Below, piece by piece: positions 28,824 through 37,447 of a DNA stretch of 64,000 nucleotides. Position 1 is the first letter of the stretch. Every line of letters begins with the position of its first letter. The DNA lies in NCBI RefSeq assembly GCF_050219315.1, contig NZ_CP116939.1, positions 868,001-932,000 on the forward strand, in the 5' to 3' direction. The position numbers were made by a program, and so were the translations under genes. Under the pieces are notes generated by a model. It worked only from the letters and a program-made list of their open reading frames with translations, did no database searches and was not told the origin of the DNA. Source of the stretch: Megasphaera_A sueciensis. Its GTDB lineage: Bacteria > Bacillota > Negativicutes > Veillonellales > Megasphaeraceae.

Positions 28824-30359
28824 CTATTCCTCCTCTTTGATCAGCTGATGGGATGCCCCGTATTCCCGGGTGAATTCTGCTACAGCCTTAACAAGAGCCG
28901 CTTCCGTTTCACCGGTCATTTCCTTCTTGGCTTTGATATCCTGCCCGACCTGCGGATAATTGGCATGCATGAATTTGATGAATTCCGTTTCAAACAAGGT
29001 GACCTCCTGGACTTCCACCGGCATCAAGAACCCTTTGACCGCCAGATATATTTCCATGACCTGGTCTTCCACCGCCATCGGTTCATACTGCGGCTGGATC
29101 AGCATCTGCATGGTCCGTTCCCCGCGATCGATCTGGGCCTTCGTGCTCTTATCCAAATCCGACCCGAATTGGGCAAACGCCGCCAATTCACGGTACTGCG
29201 CCAGATCCAGGCGCAGGGTGCCGGCAATATTCTTCATGGCCTTGATCTGTGCGGATCCACCCACACGGGATACGGACAGTCCCACATTGATCGCCGGCCG
29301 TACGCCGGAATTGAATAATTCGGTTTCCAGGAATATCTGCCCGTCCGTAATGGAGATGACATTGGTCGGAATATAGGCCGACAAGTCCCCGGCCAGCGTT
29401 TCAATGATCGGCAGCGCGGTAATGGAACCGCCCCCCAGGTCATCGGACAGCTTCGCCGCCCGTTCCAATAACCGGGAATGTAAATAGAAGACATCCCCCG
29501 GGTATGCTTCCCGTCCCGGCGGCCGGCGGAGCAGCAGGCTCATCGCCCGGTAGGCCTGGGCATGCTTGGAAAGGTCGTCATAGATACAGAGGACGTCCTT
29601 CCCCTGGTACATGAAATATTCTCCCATTGCCACCCCCGCATACGGCGCCAGATATTGCAGCGGCGCCCCGTCAGAGGCCGTAGCCGTTACAACGATGGTG
29701 TATGCCATTGCCCCATGGGCTTCCAGGGTGCGTACGACCCGGGCCACGGTGGAGGCTTTCTGGCCGATCGCCACATAAATGCAGATAACGCCGCTGTCCT
29801 TTTGATTTATAATCGTATCAATCGCAATAGCCGTCTTGCCGGTTCCGCGGTCCCCGATGATCAGTTCGCGCTGGCCCCGTCCGATGGGGACCATCGAATC
29901 GATGGCCTTTAAGCCCGTCTGCAGCGGTTTCTTTACCGGCTGGCGGTCGGCAATGCCCGGCGCCGGAAATTCGATCAGCCGCGTTTCCGCTGTTTCTATT
30001 TTTCCTTTCCCGTCGATTGCCACCCCCAGCGGGCTGACAACCCGGCCAACCAGGCTGTCTCCCACCGGCACACGCATCACGCGCCCGGTCCGGCGGACGG
30101 TATCGCCTTCCTTGATAAGCGAATCATTCCCCAGCAACACAGCGCCTACATTATCTTCTTCCAAGTTCAATGCCATCCCATATACATCATGAGGCAGTTC
30201 CAAGAGTTCCCCGGACATGGCCTTATCCAGCCCGTATATGTGGGCGATGCCGTCCCCCACTTCCAGGACGGTCCCTACGTCGTCGACATTCATCTCCACG
30301 TCGTAGTCTTCGATTTGTTTTTTAATTATAGCCGTGATTTCTTCTGGCTTCATATTCAT
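28824..30359 (-). CDS. atpA: ATP synthase F1 alpha subunit
   Basis: 511 residues, full length. P-loop G-D-R-G-T-G-K-T-A-I-A near residue 170 and the family block S-L-L-L-R-R-P-P-G-R-E-A-Y-P-G-D. Forms the alpha3beta3 head. Its ATG overlaps the atpH stop (ATGA). The gene is the most GC-rich in the window by eye; one sampled 60-base line (29641) has 38 G/C. Confidence 0.98.
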   Translation of the reverse strand: MNMKPEEITAIIKKQIEDYDVEMNVDDVGTVLEVGDGIAHIYGLDKAMSGELLELPHDVYGMALNLEEDNVGAVLLGNDSLIKEGDTVRRTGRVMRVPVGDSLVGRVVSPLGVAIDGKGKIETAETRLIEFPAPGIADRQPVKKPLQTGLKAIDSMVPIGRGQRELIIGDRGTGKTAIAIDTIINQKDSGVICIYVAIGQKASTVARVVRTLEAHGAMAYTIVVTATASDGAPLQYLAPYAGVAMGEYFMYQGKDVLCIYDDLSKHAQAYRAMSLLLRRPPGREAYPGDVFYLHSRLLERAAKLSDDLGGGSITALPIIETLAGDLSAYIPTNVISITDGQIFLETELFNSGVRPAINVGLSVSRVGGSAQIKAMKNIAGTLRLDLAQYRELAAFAQFGSDLDKSTKAQIDRGERTMQMLIQPQYEPMAVEDQVMEIYLAVKGFLMPVEVQEVTLFETEFIKFMHANYPQVGQDIKAKKEMTGETEAALVKAVAEFTREYGASHQLIKEEE

Positions 30360-30925
30360 TTCGCGTCCGTCACCTCATTCGTCACGTTCGCCTGCAGCAA
30401 GGCATGCTCCATGTCCTGGAGCTGTCTGAGCAGGCTTCCGTCTATTAGTCTGTCACCGATCCGGATAACGATACCGCCTATAATAGACGGGTCGGCAGTA
30501 TACAAGGGTTCGATTTTCTTACCCGTCAGTTTTTCCAGTCCGGCAACGAGTTCTGCTTCTTCTTTTGCTGATAATGGCTTGATTACATGAATCCTTGCCA
30601 CTTCTATGTTCTGCGCCGCACGGGACAAATCGATGAACCCGTCTATGGCGGCTGCCAAGGCACCTTCCCGGCGCCTGTCAATCATGACGTACATAAATTG
30701 CAGCACGAGGGGAGACACATCATCGGCAAAAATTTGTCGGATCGTATCTTTTTTGGAACGATCCGGTACCAAAGGATGCAGCAAAAAACTCCGTAAATCC
30801 GGATTCATTTGCAAGGTATCCCGAACAGTTTTCAATTCATTACCATATTGTTCAATTTTATGTTGTTCGTTGGCAATATTAAACATCGCCTGGCTGTATT
30901 TGCTGTATATAATTTCAGGTACCAT
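30356..30925 (-). CDS. atpH: ATP synthase F1 delta subunit
   Basis: 189 residues, OSCP-like. Helical N-terminal domain, then a C-terminal segment with G-I-V-I-R-I-G-D-R-L-I-D-G-S, the family signature. It joins the peripheral stalk (b subunits) to the alpha subunits. It starts 2 nt after the atpF stop and overlaps atpA by 4 nt. Confidence 0.95.
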   Translation of the reverse strand: MVPEIIYSKYSQAMFNIANEQHKIEQYGNELKTVRDTLQMNPDLRSFLLHPLVPDRSKKDTIRQIFADDVSPLVLQFMYVMIDRRREGALAAAIDGFIDLSRAAQNIEVARIHVIKPLSAKEEAELVAGLEKLTGKKIEPLYTADPSIIGGIVIRIGDRLIDGSLLRQLQDMEHALLQANVTNEVTDAK

Positions 30926-30927
30926 AC

Positions 30928-31425
30928 TTATTTACCTGTTGCCTTTTGGGCATCTATTCTTTCAATACAGTCCGCGATTAATTTCGCATTCATATCCGTA
31001 TCCATATTCTTCTTCAGTAGCTTTTCTGCCACAGCCATGGACAGCGTCACTACCTCATTACGCATTTCACGGATAGCAGATTCCCGTTCATTGATGATTT
31101 CCGCCTGGGCCACTTCTTTTTCACGCGTAATCTGCGCCCGGACAGAAGCCAGCTGCGCCTGGGCTTCTTTATCCGCCTGCTTGACAGCCTTATCGATGAT
31201 AGCCTGGGATTCCGCATGTGCATTTTTGATTTGTTCCTGATAGTCGGCCTTCATTTTTTCGGCCGCATCCCGGGCTGCCTGTGCATTATTCAAATCAGAT
31301 GCAATTTTATTTCTGCGGTCTTCCAGCGTCTTCAAAATCGGCTTATACGCAAACTTCGCTAAAATAGCGACAAGGACAAAGAAGTTGAGGAATTGGAATA
31401 ATAATGTACCATTCAGATCTATCAA
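30928..31425 (-). CDS. atpF: ATP synthase Fo b subunit
   Basis: About 165 residues: one N-terminal membrane helix (LFQFLNFFVLVAILAKFAYK) followed by a long charged coiled coil that dimerises as the peripheral stalk. An ATG at 31443 is open but has no ribosome site; GGGAGG stands 8 nt before a TTG at 31425, and the protein from there (IDLNGTLLFQF) aligns with normal b-subunit starts. The TTG start is therefore preferred. Confidence 0.9.
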   Translation of the reverse strand: MIDLNGTLLFQFLNFFVLVAILAKFAYKPILKTLEDRRNKIASDLNNAQAARDAAEKMKADYQEQIKNAHAESQAIIDKAVKQADKEAQAQLASVRAQITREKEVAQAEIINERESAIREMRNEVVTLSMAVAEKLLKKNMDTDMNAKLIADCIERIDAQKATGK

Positions 31426-31472
31426 TTCGATTTCCTCCCTCATTACATATATATACTATAGCTTATCCGACC

Positions 31473-31730
31473 TTAAAGCATGCTGGCAAACGGATTGGCA
31501 AATACCAGAACAATAGCAATAACAGCTGCAATAATAGGAATAGATTCAATCAAGCCGATAGATATGAGCATATTGACAAGTAGCTTGCCGCCCATTTCCG
31601 GTTGACGTGCCAGACCTTCCAGCATCTTAGCCGCGGCATGTCCATCCCCGATAGCGGCCCCTAATGCCGCAAGTCCCACCCCTAATCCGGCACTTAATGC
31701 CGAAATTGCAAAAACGATAGCTTTTTCCAT
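31473..31730 (-). CDS. atpE: ATP synthase Fo c subunit
   Basis: 85 residues, two membrane helices joined by the polar loop A-R-Q-P-E (41-45). The ion-carrying Glu is E62 with S63 next to it, as in Na+-type rings (E-S). At the position of the Na+ ligand Gln in helix 1 of known Na+ rings this protein has Asp29 (I-G-D-G-H), giving two carboxylates per subunit. The coupling ion cannot be settled from sequence alone. Strong AGGAGG site before the ATG. Confidence 0.96.
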   Translation of the reverse strand: MEKAIVFAISALSAGLGVGLAALGAAIGDGHAAAKMLEGLARQPEMGGKLLVNMLISIGLIESIPIIAAVIAIVLVFANPFASML

Positions 31731-31789
31731 AATAAAATACCTCCTATACGATTACTAATTTTTGTTATTTTTTACCGGAATACGACAGC

Positions 31790-32461
31790 TCAACTTTCCT
31801 TTAATGAATCTGCAAGATACGATGTCGTCAGTATCGTGAAAATAAAGGCTTGGATCAAACCGATGACCAGGCTGAAAACAAGCCATATAATCGGTATTCC
31901 GACAGGAACCAGCAGATATAATACTTCCATCAGTATTTCACCAGCCAAAATATTGCCAAATAGTCGAAAAGCCAACGTCAGCGGCTTAGTGAATTCTTCC
32001 ATCAGGTTTATCACGACAAAAGGGATAAACGGTTCAAAATAATGCTTGAAATGTTTCTTTACCCCTTGGTTCCGCAGCGCAACAAAATGTACCATAAACG
32101 ATGAAACTAACGCCAATCCCAAGGTCGTATTCAAGTCATTGGTCGGCGATGTCAGAATATGCGGACTGGGCAACAGACCAAGTTCATTGCCTACAAAGAT
32201 AAACAAAAACATCGTGAGAAGCACTGACACCACCTGTCCCCATTTGGGTCCCAACGTTTCCTTAAATTGGGCAAGTAATGATTCGACAATGATTTCCACA
32301 ACATTCTGTATTCCCGAGGGAACTAGAGACCTGCTGCGAGTAGCCGCCATCGTAACAATAATTACAATAGCCGCCGTCAACCAGGTCATATAGAGAGTAT
32401 CCATATTAACGTTCATTCCAAAAAGCTGAGCAATTAAATGGTGTCCTGTATGCAGCTCCAT
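31790..32461 (-). CDS. atpB: ATP synthase Fo a subunit
   Basis: 223 residues with five or six membrane helices. The stator arginine is in L-A-F-R-L-F-G-N-I-L-A-G-E near residue 167, and the C-terminal helix carries Q-A-F-I-F-T-I-L. It forms the two ion half-channels against the c ring. AAAGGAGGTGAAGGT precedes the ATG. It follows the atpI-like gene by 4 nt. Confidence 0.96.
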   Translation of the reverse strand: MELHTGHHLIAQLFGMNVNMDTLYMTWLTAAIVIIVTMAATRSRSLVPSGIQNVVEIIVESLLAQFKETLGPKWGQVVSVLLTMFLFIFVGNELGLLPSPHILTSPTNDLNTTLGLALVSSFMVHFVALRNQGVKKHFKHYFEPFIPFVVINLMEEFTKPLTLAFRLFGNILAGEILMEVLYLLVPVGIPIIWLVFSLVIGLIQAFIFTILTTSYLADSLKES

Positions 32462-32465
32462 ACCT

Positions 32466-32849
32466 TCACCTCCTTTCTAATCGGGCATAGATAAATTTTG
32501 CCGTTACTTCCAGATACGTATAAACTTTAAAAGACAATACGCCGGCAACTGCCGCCCCAAAATGTATAATCGGAAAATGTAATACCACTATAAAGGAAAG
32601 AATAATAGTAATCAATCTAAGAAAAGCTCCCCCCTTGATAAAAGCCACAGCTTGGACAGGAGGCATTTTCATCGCCCGTGAAGATCGACTGCTGAGCATG
32701 AGAAAGTATACGATGTTCAAAGAACAGCCGACAAGCCATCCCAAGATCAGGTGCGTATACCCGCACAAAGCCAGTAGTGCGGTTATTATACAGGTAAATA
32801 CTATTAATTTTTTTAAAGTTCCCTTTATATAGTCAATAAAGTAATTCAA
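32466..32849 (-). CDS. atpI: ATP synthase subunit I (AtpI family)
   Basis: 127 residues, about four hydrophobic segments, matching AtpI-type proteins encoded at the head of atp operons. They help assemble the c ring and may aid Mg2+ uptake. The start is a TTG at 32849 whose TTGA overlaps the upstream stop, with AGGTGG 6 nt before it. Confidence 0.8.
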   Translation of the reverse strand: MNYFIDYIKGTLKKLIVFTCIITALLALCGYTHLILGWLVGCSLNIVYFLMLSSRSSRAMKMPPVQAVAFIKGGAFLRLITIILSFIVVLHFPIIHFGAAVAGVLSFKVYTYLEVTAKFIYARLERR

Positions 32850-33145
32850 TCAGGTCCACCTGTATCCTTTTGCTTCGTACGGGATCCATGTCGATTTTGG
32901 TTATCCTCTTTCATATAACGCAATGCCTTTTTATACAATGACCAAAAACCCGTCACGGCTCCCAACAAGGAACAAAAAATCAGCCCCCATGGCGATGTAT
33001 CCATTATCTTGTCAATATACCGTCCAAGAAATACGCCGGCAATCAGGCATATAACCAGTGTAATCCCTAGCGTTCCAGCCTCCGTCACAATAGCCAATAG
33101 AGAAAACGCGTTCTTTTCTTTAGAGGGTCCTGTTTTATGAATCAT
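32846..33145 (-). CDS. atpZ: AtpZ/AtpI-family protein, first gene of the atp operon
   Basis: 99 residues. Two hydrophobic helices around G-I-T-L-V-I-C-L-I-A-G-V-F-L-G-R-Y-I-D and S-P-W-G-L-I-F-C-S-L-L-G, then a basic tail: the AtpZ pattern. AtpZ works with AtpI in assembly or Mg/Ca transport in other bacteria. GAAGGGAAAG upstream of the ATG. Confidence 0.8.
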   Translation of the reverse strand: MIHKTGPSKEKNAFSLLAIVTEAGTLGITLVICLIAGVFLGRYIDKIMDTSPWGLIFCSLLGAVTGFWSLYKKALRYMKEDNQNRHGSRTKQKDTGGPD

Positions 33146-33330
33146 ATGATGCTTTCCCTTCAGACGACAAAAATCCCTTCCATTTATTTACAGCATGCGA
33201 AAATTGCATATAATCCCTTATAAGGATAAACTAACTAGTGTAATCGCAAGGCTGCAAGTGGAAGGGTGTTAGCGCATCAATACCTGCAAAGCATATGAAA
33301 AGGTGACAACCATTTGACCGTCTTGAGATT

Positions 33331-33359
33331 ATTCTAGCATGTCAAAGAGGTAAAATCAA
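33331..33359 (-). promoter_or_regulatory. Candidate promoter of the atp operon
   Basis: On the minus strand TTGATT and TAGAAT are 17 nt apart, about 185 nt upstream of atpZ. The 33146-33425 gap holds no gene; the leader between this site and atpZ is otherwise unassigned. Confidence 0.45.
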
Positions 33360-33425
33360 CAAACAAATTTAGCTAAACTAAAAAAGTTTGTTTATAATTA
33401 ATAACGAAAAGCGTATCAATCCTGC

Positions 33426-34571
33426 TTATTGAAAAGCTTCCGGTATATCAATATCACTTCCCATACGATGAAGAATATATGCCACTATTCGTTTTGCCGC
33501 TTTACCGTCACCATACGGATTCACAGCATTGCTCATACGGTTGTATTCATCAAAGTCCTCTAAAAGACGCTTGGTCTCCTCATAAACGATTCGTTTATCT
33601 GTCCCAATCAGTTTAACGGTTCCCGCATGTACCGCTTCAGGACGCTCTGTGGTATTACGCAACACCAGAACCGGTTTTCCCAAAGAAGGGGCTTCTTCCT
33701 GAATGCCGCCAGAATCTGTCAAAACAATGGCAGAACGCCCCATTACGTTAGCAAAAGGCTCATACTCCAACGGATCAATCAGATGGATACGTTCGACACC
33801 ATCCAGTTCCTCTTCTACGACCTTACGTACCAGTGGATTTCGATGGACGGGGAATACAATTTCCGTATCGGGGAACTCTTCAATAATACGGCGCAGCGCT
33901 TTATATATATGCCGCATCGGCTCGCCTAAATTTTCACGGCGATGCGTCGTAAGCAAAATAACACGATGATTTGTAAAGTCAATATGCTGCAATGCCGGGT
34001 CATCAAATTCATAATTATCACGCACCGTATTCATCAATGCATCAATAACCGTATTACCCGTTACATAAATAGAATGCGTATCAACATTCTCCTTCAAAAG
34101 ATTTTGCCGAGCCGTCGCAGTCGGTGCAAAGTGCATGGCGGCAATAGCACCGGTAAGTTTACGATTCATCTCTTCCGGAAACGGTGAATAAATATCACCT
34201 GTACGAAGGCCGGCTTCCACATGTCCTACAGGGATTTGCTGATAATACGCTGCTAAAGCTCCGGCAAACGTCGTTGTCGTATCCCCATGAACAAGAACTA
34301 TATCTGGTTTTTCCTTTTCTAAAACCTGCCGGAGTCCATTCAGCGATTTCGTCGTAATATCATAGAGCGTCTGCCCCCGCGACATAATATCTAAATCATA
34401 ATCCGGCTGTATATCAAACAAACGCAATACCTGATCAAGCATCTGACGATGTTGTGCCGTTACTGTCACAATAGTCTGAATTTGACCAGCATGTTTTTTG
34501 AGTTCTAACACAACGGGTGCCATTTTGATTGCCTCCGGTCTTGTACCAAAGACAGTCATCACCTTGAGCAT
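33426..34571 (-). CDS. wecB: UDP-N-acetylglucosamine 2-epimerase (non-hydrolysing)
   Basis: 381 residues from the ATG at 34571, preceded by AAGGAGG. N-terminal F-G-T-R-P-E-A-I-K-M, H-G-D-T-T-T-T, H-V-E-A-G-L-R-T and T-D-S-G-G-I-Q-E-E motifs are complete. It makes UDP-ManNAc for wall teichoic acid-like polymers or other surface glycans. It follows the WecA/TagO-like transferase directly, so the pair likely starts an envelope glycan path. Confidence 0.95.
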   Translation of the reverse strand: MLKVMTVFGTRPEAIKMAPVVLELKKHAGQIQTIVTVTAQHRQMLDQVLRLFDIQPDYDLDIMSRGQTLYDITTKSLNGLRQVLEKEKPDIVLVHGDTTTTFAGALAAYYQQIPVGHVEAGLRTGDIYSPFPEEMNRKLTGAIAAMHFAPTATARQNLLKENVDTHSIYVTGNTVIDALMNTVRDNYEFDDPALQHIDFTNHRVILLTTHRRENLGEPMRHIYKALRRIIEEFPDTEIVFPVHRNPLVRKVVEEELDGVERIHLIDPLEYEPFANVMGRSAIVLTDSGGIQEEAPSLGKPVLVLRNTTERPEAVHAGTVKLIGTDKRIVYEETKRLLEDFDEYNRMSNAVNPYGDGKAAKRIVAYILHRMGSDIDIPEAFQ

Positions 34572-34593
34572 ATGAAAAGCCTCCTTAAAGTCG

Positions 34594-34628
34594 CAAATTC
34601 TACCCTTAGCCTTTGCGGGTAGAATTTG
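34594..34628 (-). repeat. 12-bp perfect inverted repeat between the wecA-like gene and wecB
   Basis: CAAATTCTACCC (34594-34605) and GGGTAGAATTTG (34617-34628) are exact complements. The stem overlaps the last codons of the wecA-like gene. No T tract follows on the minus strand, so it may stabilise or process the mRNA rather than terminate it. Confidence 0.6.
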
Positions 34629-35640
34629 TTGTCTTATGCAATATACCAATCCGCTTTGCTGAATAGATTATAACCGCCAGTACAATAACCACGGTCAACA
34701 AACCGACCTTATAATTGACATTGGCCACAAAAAGAGCCACAAAACCAAGCACAATACTGACACAATACATCGTAAGGACTGCCTGCTTTTGTGACAACCC
34801 CAGTGCCAAAAGGCGATGATGCAGATGCCCTTTATCCGGCTGAAAAATAGGAACACCACTCATCTTACGGCGAACAATAGCAAACAAAGTATCCAGAATG
34901 GGAAGTCCCAACGCAATAATAGGAACCACCAATGCTACGGTAGCTGCCGTTTTTACTAACCCAAGAATAGCGACTACCGCCATCGTATACCCTAAAAGCA
35001 TACTTCCCGTGTCACCCATAAAAATTTTCGCCGGATTAAAATTATACTGCAAAAATCCCAGTGCAGCACCCGCCATAGCTACAATAATAATAGCTGGTAA
35101 ATGCTGATGCATGCTGACAGCAATCAAAAACATAGATACCGACGCAATCACAGAAACTCCGGCAGCTAACCCATCTAAGCCATCAATAAGATTAACCGTA
35201 TTCGTAAAACCTATAATCCAAAAAATGGTAACAGGAATAGCTACGATTTCCGGCAGGACAATCAAATCACCAAACGGATTCGTAAGCCATTCAATCTGAA
35301 TACCGAAAAATACGGGAATAAAAGCACAGATTATCTGCCCGACTAATTTTACCTTAGCCGGAATCTGACACACATCATCCCAAATACCAAGCAATACAAT
35401 CGCCGTACAACCGATAAGCAAGCCTATCACTTCATAAGATAAACTCACGCGGGCAATCACCGCGGCCATAAAACCAATGTAAATAGCCAGCCCGCCCAAT
35501 CGAGGAATTATGCGGGTGTGTACCTTTCTCGCATTCGGTCGATCGATAGCTCCGATTTTAATCGCAAGCCTTTTGACACTTGGCGTCAAAGCATATGTTA
35601 CGATCAATGCAATAAAAAACGGTACAAAATATTCGAGCAC
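34606..35640 (-). CDS. Undecaprenyl-phosphate GlcNAc-1-phosphate transferase (WecA/TagO-like)
   Basis: 344 residues, about ten or eleven membrane helices. Family motifs: D-x-P-N-x-R-K-V-H (about 34-42), N-x-x-N-L-I-D-G-L-D-G-L-A-A-G (about 147-161), F-M-G-D-T-G-S and the C-terminal H-L-H-H-R-L loop. It transfers GlcNAc-1-P to undecaprenyl phosphate, the first membrane step of surface polymers. Located just upstream of wecB. Confidence 0.92.
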   Translation of the reverse strand: MLEYFVPFFIALIVTYALTPSVKRLAIKIGAIDRPNARKVHTRIIPRLGGLAIYIGFMAAVIARVSLSYEVIGLLIGCTAIVLLGIWDDVCQIPAKVKLVGQIICAFIPVFFGIQIEWLTNPFGDLIVLPEIVAIPVTIFWIIGFTNTVNLIDGLDGLAAGVSVIASVSMFLIAVSMHQHLPAIIIVAMAGAALGFLQYNFNPAKIFMGDTGSMLLGYTMAVVAILGLVKTAATVALVVPIIALGLPILDTLFAIVRRKMSGVPIFQPDKGHLHHRLLALGLSQKQAVLTMYCVSIVLGFVALFVANVNYKVGLLTVVIVLAVIIYSAKRIGILHKTTNSTRKG

Positions 35641-35687
35641 GACACACGCCTACTTTCTAAAAATGTTTAGCCCTGCGGCCATACTGA

Positions 35688-37046
35688 TTAGTTTGTCAAA
35701 CTGCGCATCGGTGCCGGAATACGGCCGCCGCGGGCAATAAATGCATCAGACTTATATTTATTCACATTAATAATAGGGCAATATCCCAATAAACCACCAA
35801 ATTCAACGGTATCGCCTACTCCTTTACCGGGAACAGGGATGACACGTACAGCAGTGGTCTTATTGTTAATCATGCCGATAGCTGCTTCATCAGCGATAAT
35901 AGCTGATATAGTCGCAGCTGACGTATCGCCGGGAATCGCGATCATATCAAGACCGACGGAACACACACATGTCATCGCTTCCAATTTTTCCAAAGAAAGA
36001 CTGCCTCTTCCTACCGCTTCCAACATACCTTTGTCTTCACTGACGGGGATGAAGGCCCCGGACAAACCGCCGACACGGGAGGAAGCCATAAGGCCCCCTT
36101 TTTTCACTGCATCATTCAAAAGCGCCAATGCGGCTGTCGTACCGCAGGCACCGCAACTTTCCAGACCCATTTCTTCCAAAATCGCAGCAACGCTGTCACC
36201 CACAGCCGGGGTCGGGGCCAAAGACAAGTCAATAATGCCGAAAGGTACTTGAAGGCGTTTAGCTGCTTCCATCGCTACAAGCTGCCCTACGCGGGTAATC
36301 TTGAATGCCGTTTTTTTGATTGTTTCCGCGACCACATCAAATGGTTCGCCTTTTACGTTTTCCAGTGCACGTTTTACAACACCCGGTCCGCTGACACCCA
36401 CACTCACGCAGGCATCTCCCTGCGTCACGCCGTGAAAAGCACCTGCCATGAACGGATTATCTTCAACAGGATTGGAGAATACGACCAATTTGGCACATCC
36501 CAATGCATCCTGTTCTTTTGTCAATTCTCCCAGCGTTTTGAATACACGACCCATTTCGGCAACGGCATCCATATTGATGCCGGCCTTCGTAGAACCGATG
36601 CCGACAGAGCTGCAGACCAGTTCGGTCGTGGCCAGTGCTTCCGGAATCGAAGCAATAAGCCGGCGGTCTCCCTCCGTATACCCGCGTTCCACCAATGCCG
36701 AAAATCCGCCGATAAAATCAATACCTATCGTTTCGCGAGCTTTATCCAACGCCCGGGCGACTGCAACATAATCCTTAAGATCGCTGCAGCCTGCCACCAT
36801 AGCGATCGGTGTAACCGCAACGCGTTTGTTTATAATAGGAACTCCGTACTCAGCCGAAATGTCTTCTCCGGTTTTTACGAGATGTTCTCCGTATTTTGTA
36901 ACTTTGTCATAAATATTTTTACACAACGTCTTGCCGTCGGCAGAACAACAATCCAGCAAGCTAATACCCATCGTTATCGTCCGGACATCCAGATTGTTCT
37001 TCTGAATCATTTGGTTCGTTTCTAATACATCTTGAATCGTCAGCAT
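35688..37046 (-). CDS. PFL-family protein (UPF0210/DUF711)
   Basis: 452 residues. The N-terminus D-V-R-T-I-T-M-G-I-S-L-L-D-C-C and many Gly-rich blocks match the PFL-family (UPF0210), whose fold is related to pyruvate formate-lyase. Biochemical role unknown. It starts 12 nt after an ACT-domain gene; this pair is conserved together in many Firmicutes, which suggests joint function or feedback control by a small ligand. Confidence 0.9.
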   Translation of the reverse strand: MLTIQDVLETNQMIQKNNLDVRTITMGISLLDCCSADGKTLCKNIYDKVTKYGEHLVKTGEDISAEYGVPIINKRVAVTPIAMVAGCSDLKDYVAVARALDKARETIGIDFIGGFSALVERGYTEGDRRLIASIPEALATTELVCSSVGIGSTKAGINMDAVAEMGRVFKTLGELTKEQDALGCAKLVVFSNPVEDNPFMAGAFHGVTQGDACVSVGVSGPGVVKRALENVKGEPFDVVAETIKKTAFKITRVGQLVAMEAAKRLQVPFGIIDLSLAPTPAVGDSVAAILEEMGLESCGACGTTAALALLNDAVKKGGLMASSRVGGLSGAFIPVSEDKGMLEAVGRGSLSLEKLEAMTCVCSVGLDMIAIPGDTSAATISAIIADEAAIGMINNKTTAVRVIPVPGKGVGDTVEFGGLLGYCPIINVNKYKSDAFIARGGRIPAPMRSLTN

Positions 37047-37058
37047 TCTATATTCTCC

Positions 37059-37337
37059 TTATCCCACACGATGCATTGCATAGAAGATGTCTGCATGCTG
37101 GGCTCTGATTTCGACGCCGAGGACATCGCCCTTTTCCTTTAATACATTCTGCAATTCCTCTAAATCTATAGCAGATTTTTCCATATCAACAATCATAACC
37201 ATATTAAATAGTCCGTCTAAAATTACCTGATTGATTGTTTCAATGTTAATACCATATTCTGCCATTACATTACTTACTGTAGCAATGATACCTGTGCGGT
37301 CTAAACCCACTACGGTGATTACAACTTTCATGGACAT
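37059..37337 (-). CDS. ACT-domain protein (UPF0237 family)
   Basis: 92 residues, a single ACT domain: V-V-I-T-V-V-G-L-D-R-T-G-I-I-A-T-V-S-N at the start and M-V-M-I-V-D-M strands. ACT domains bind amino acids or similar ligands. First gene of a two-gene unit with the PFL-family gene. Confidence 0.9.
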   Translation of the reverse strand: MSMKVVITVVGLDRTGIIATVSNVMAEYGINIETINQVILDGLFNMVMIVDMEKSAIDLEELQNVLKEKGDVLGVEIRAQHADIFYAMHRVG

Positions 37338-37447
37338 GCCAACTCCTTTGTATTAAGATTCCACGCTTTTCTATTATAGCATATCTAGTATACAAATGTA
37401 CACGAATAAATCAATACGGAAATTTTTAAAACAAGACATCTGCGGCT

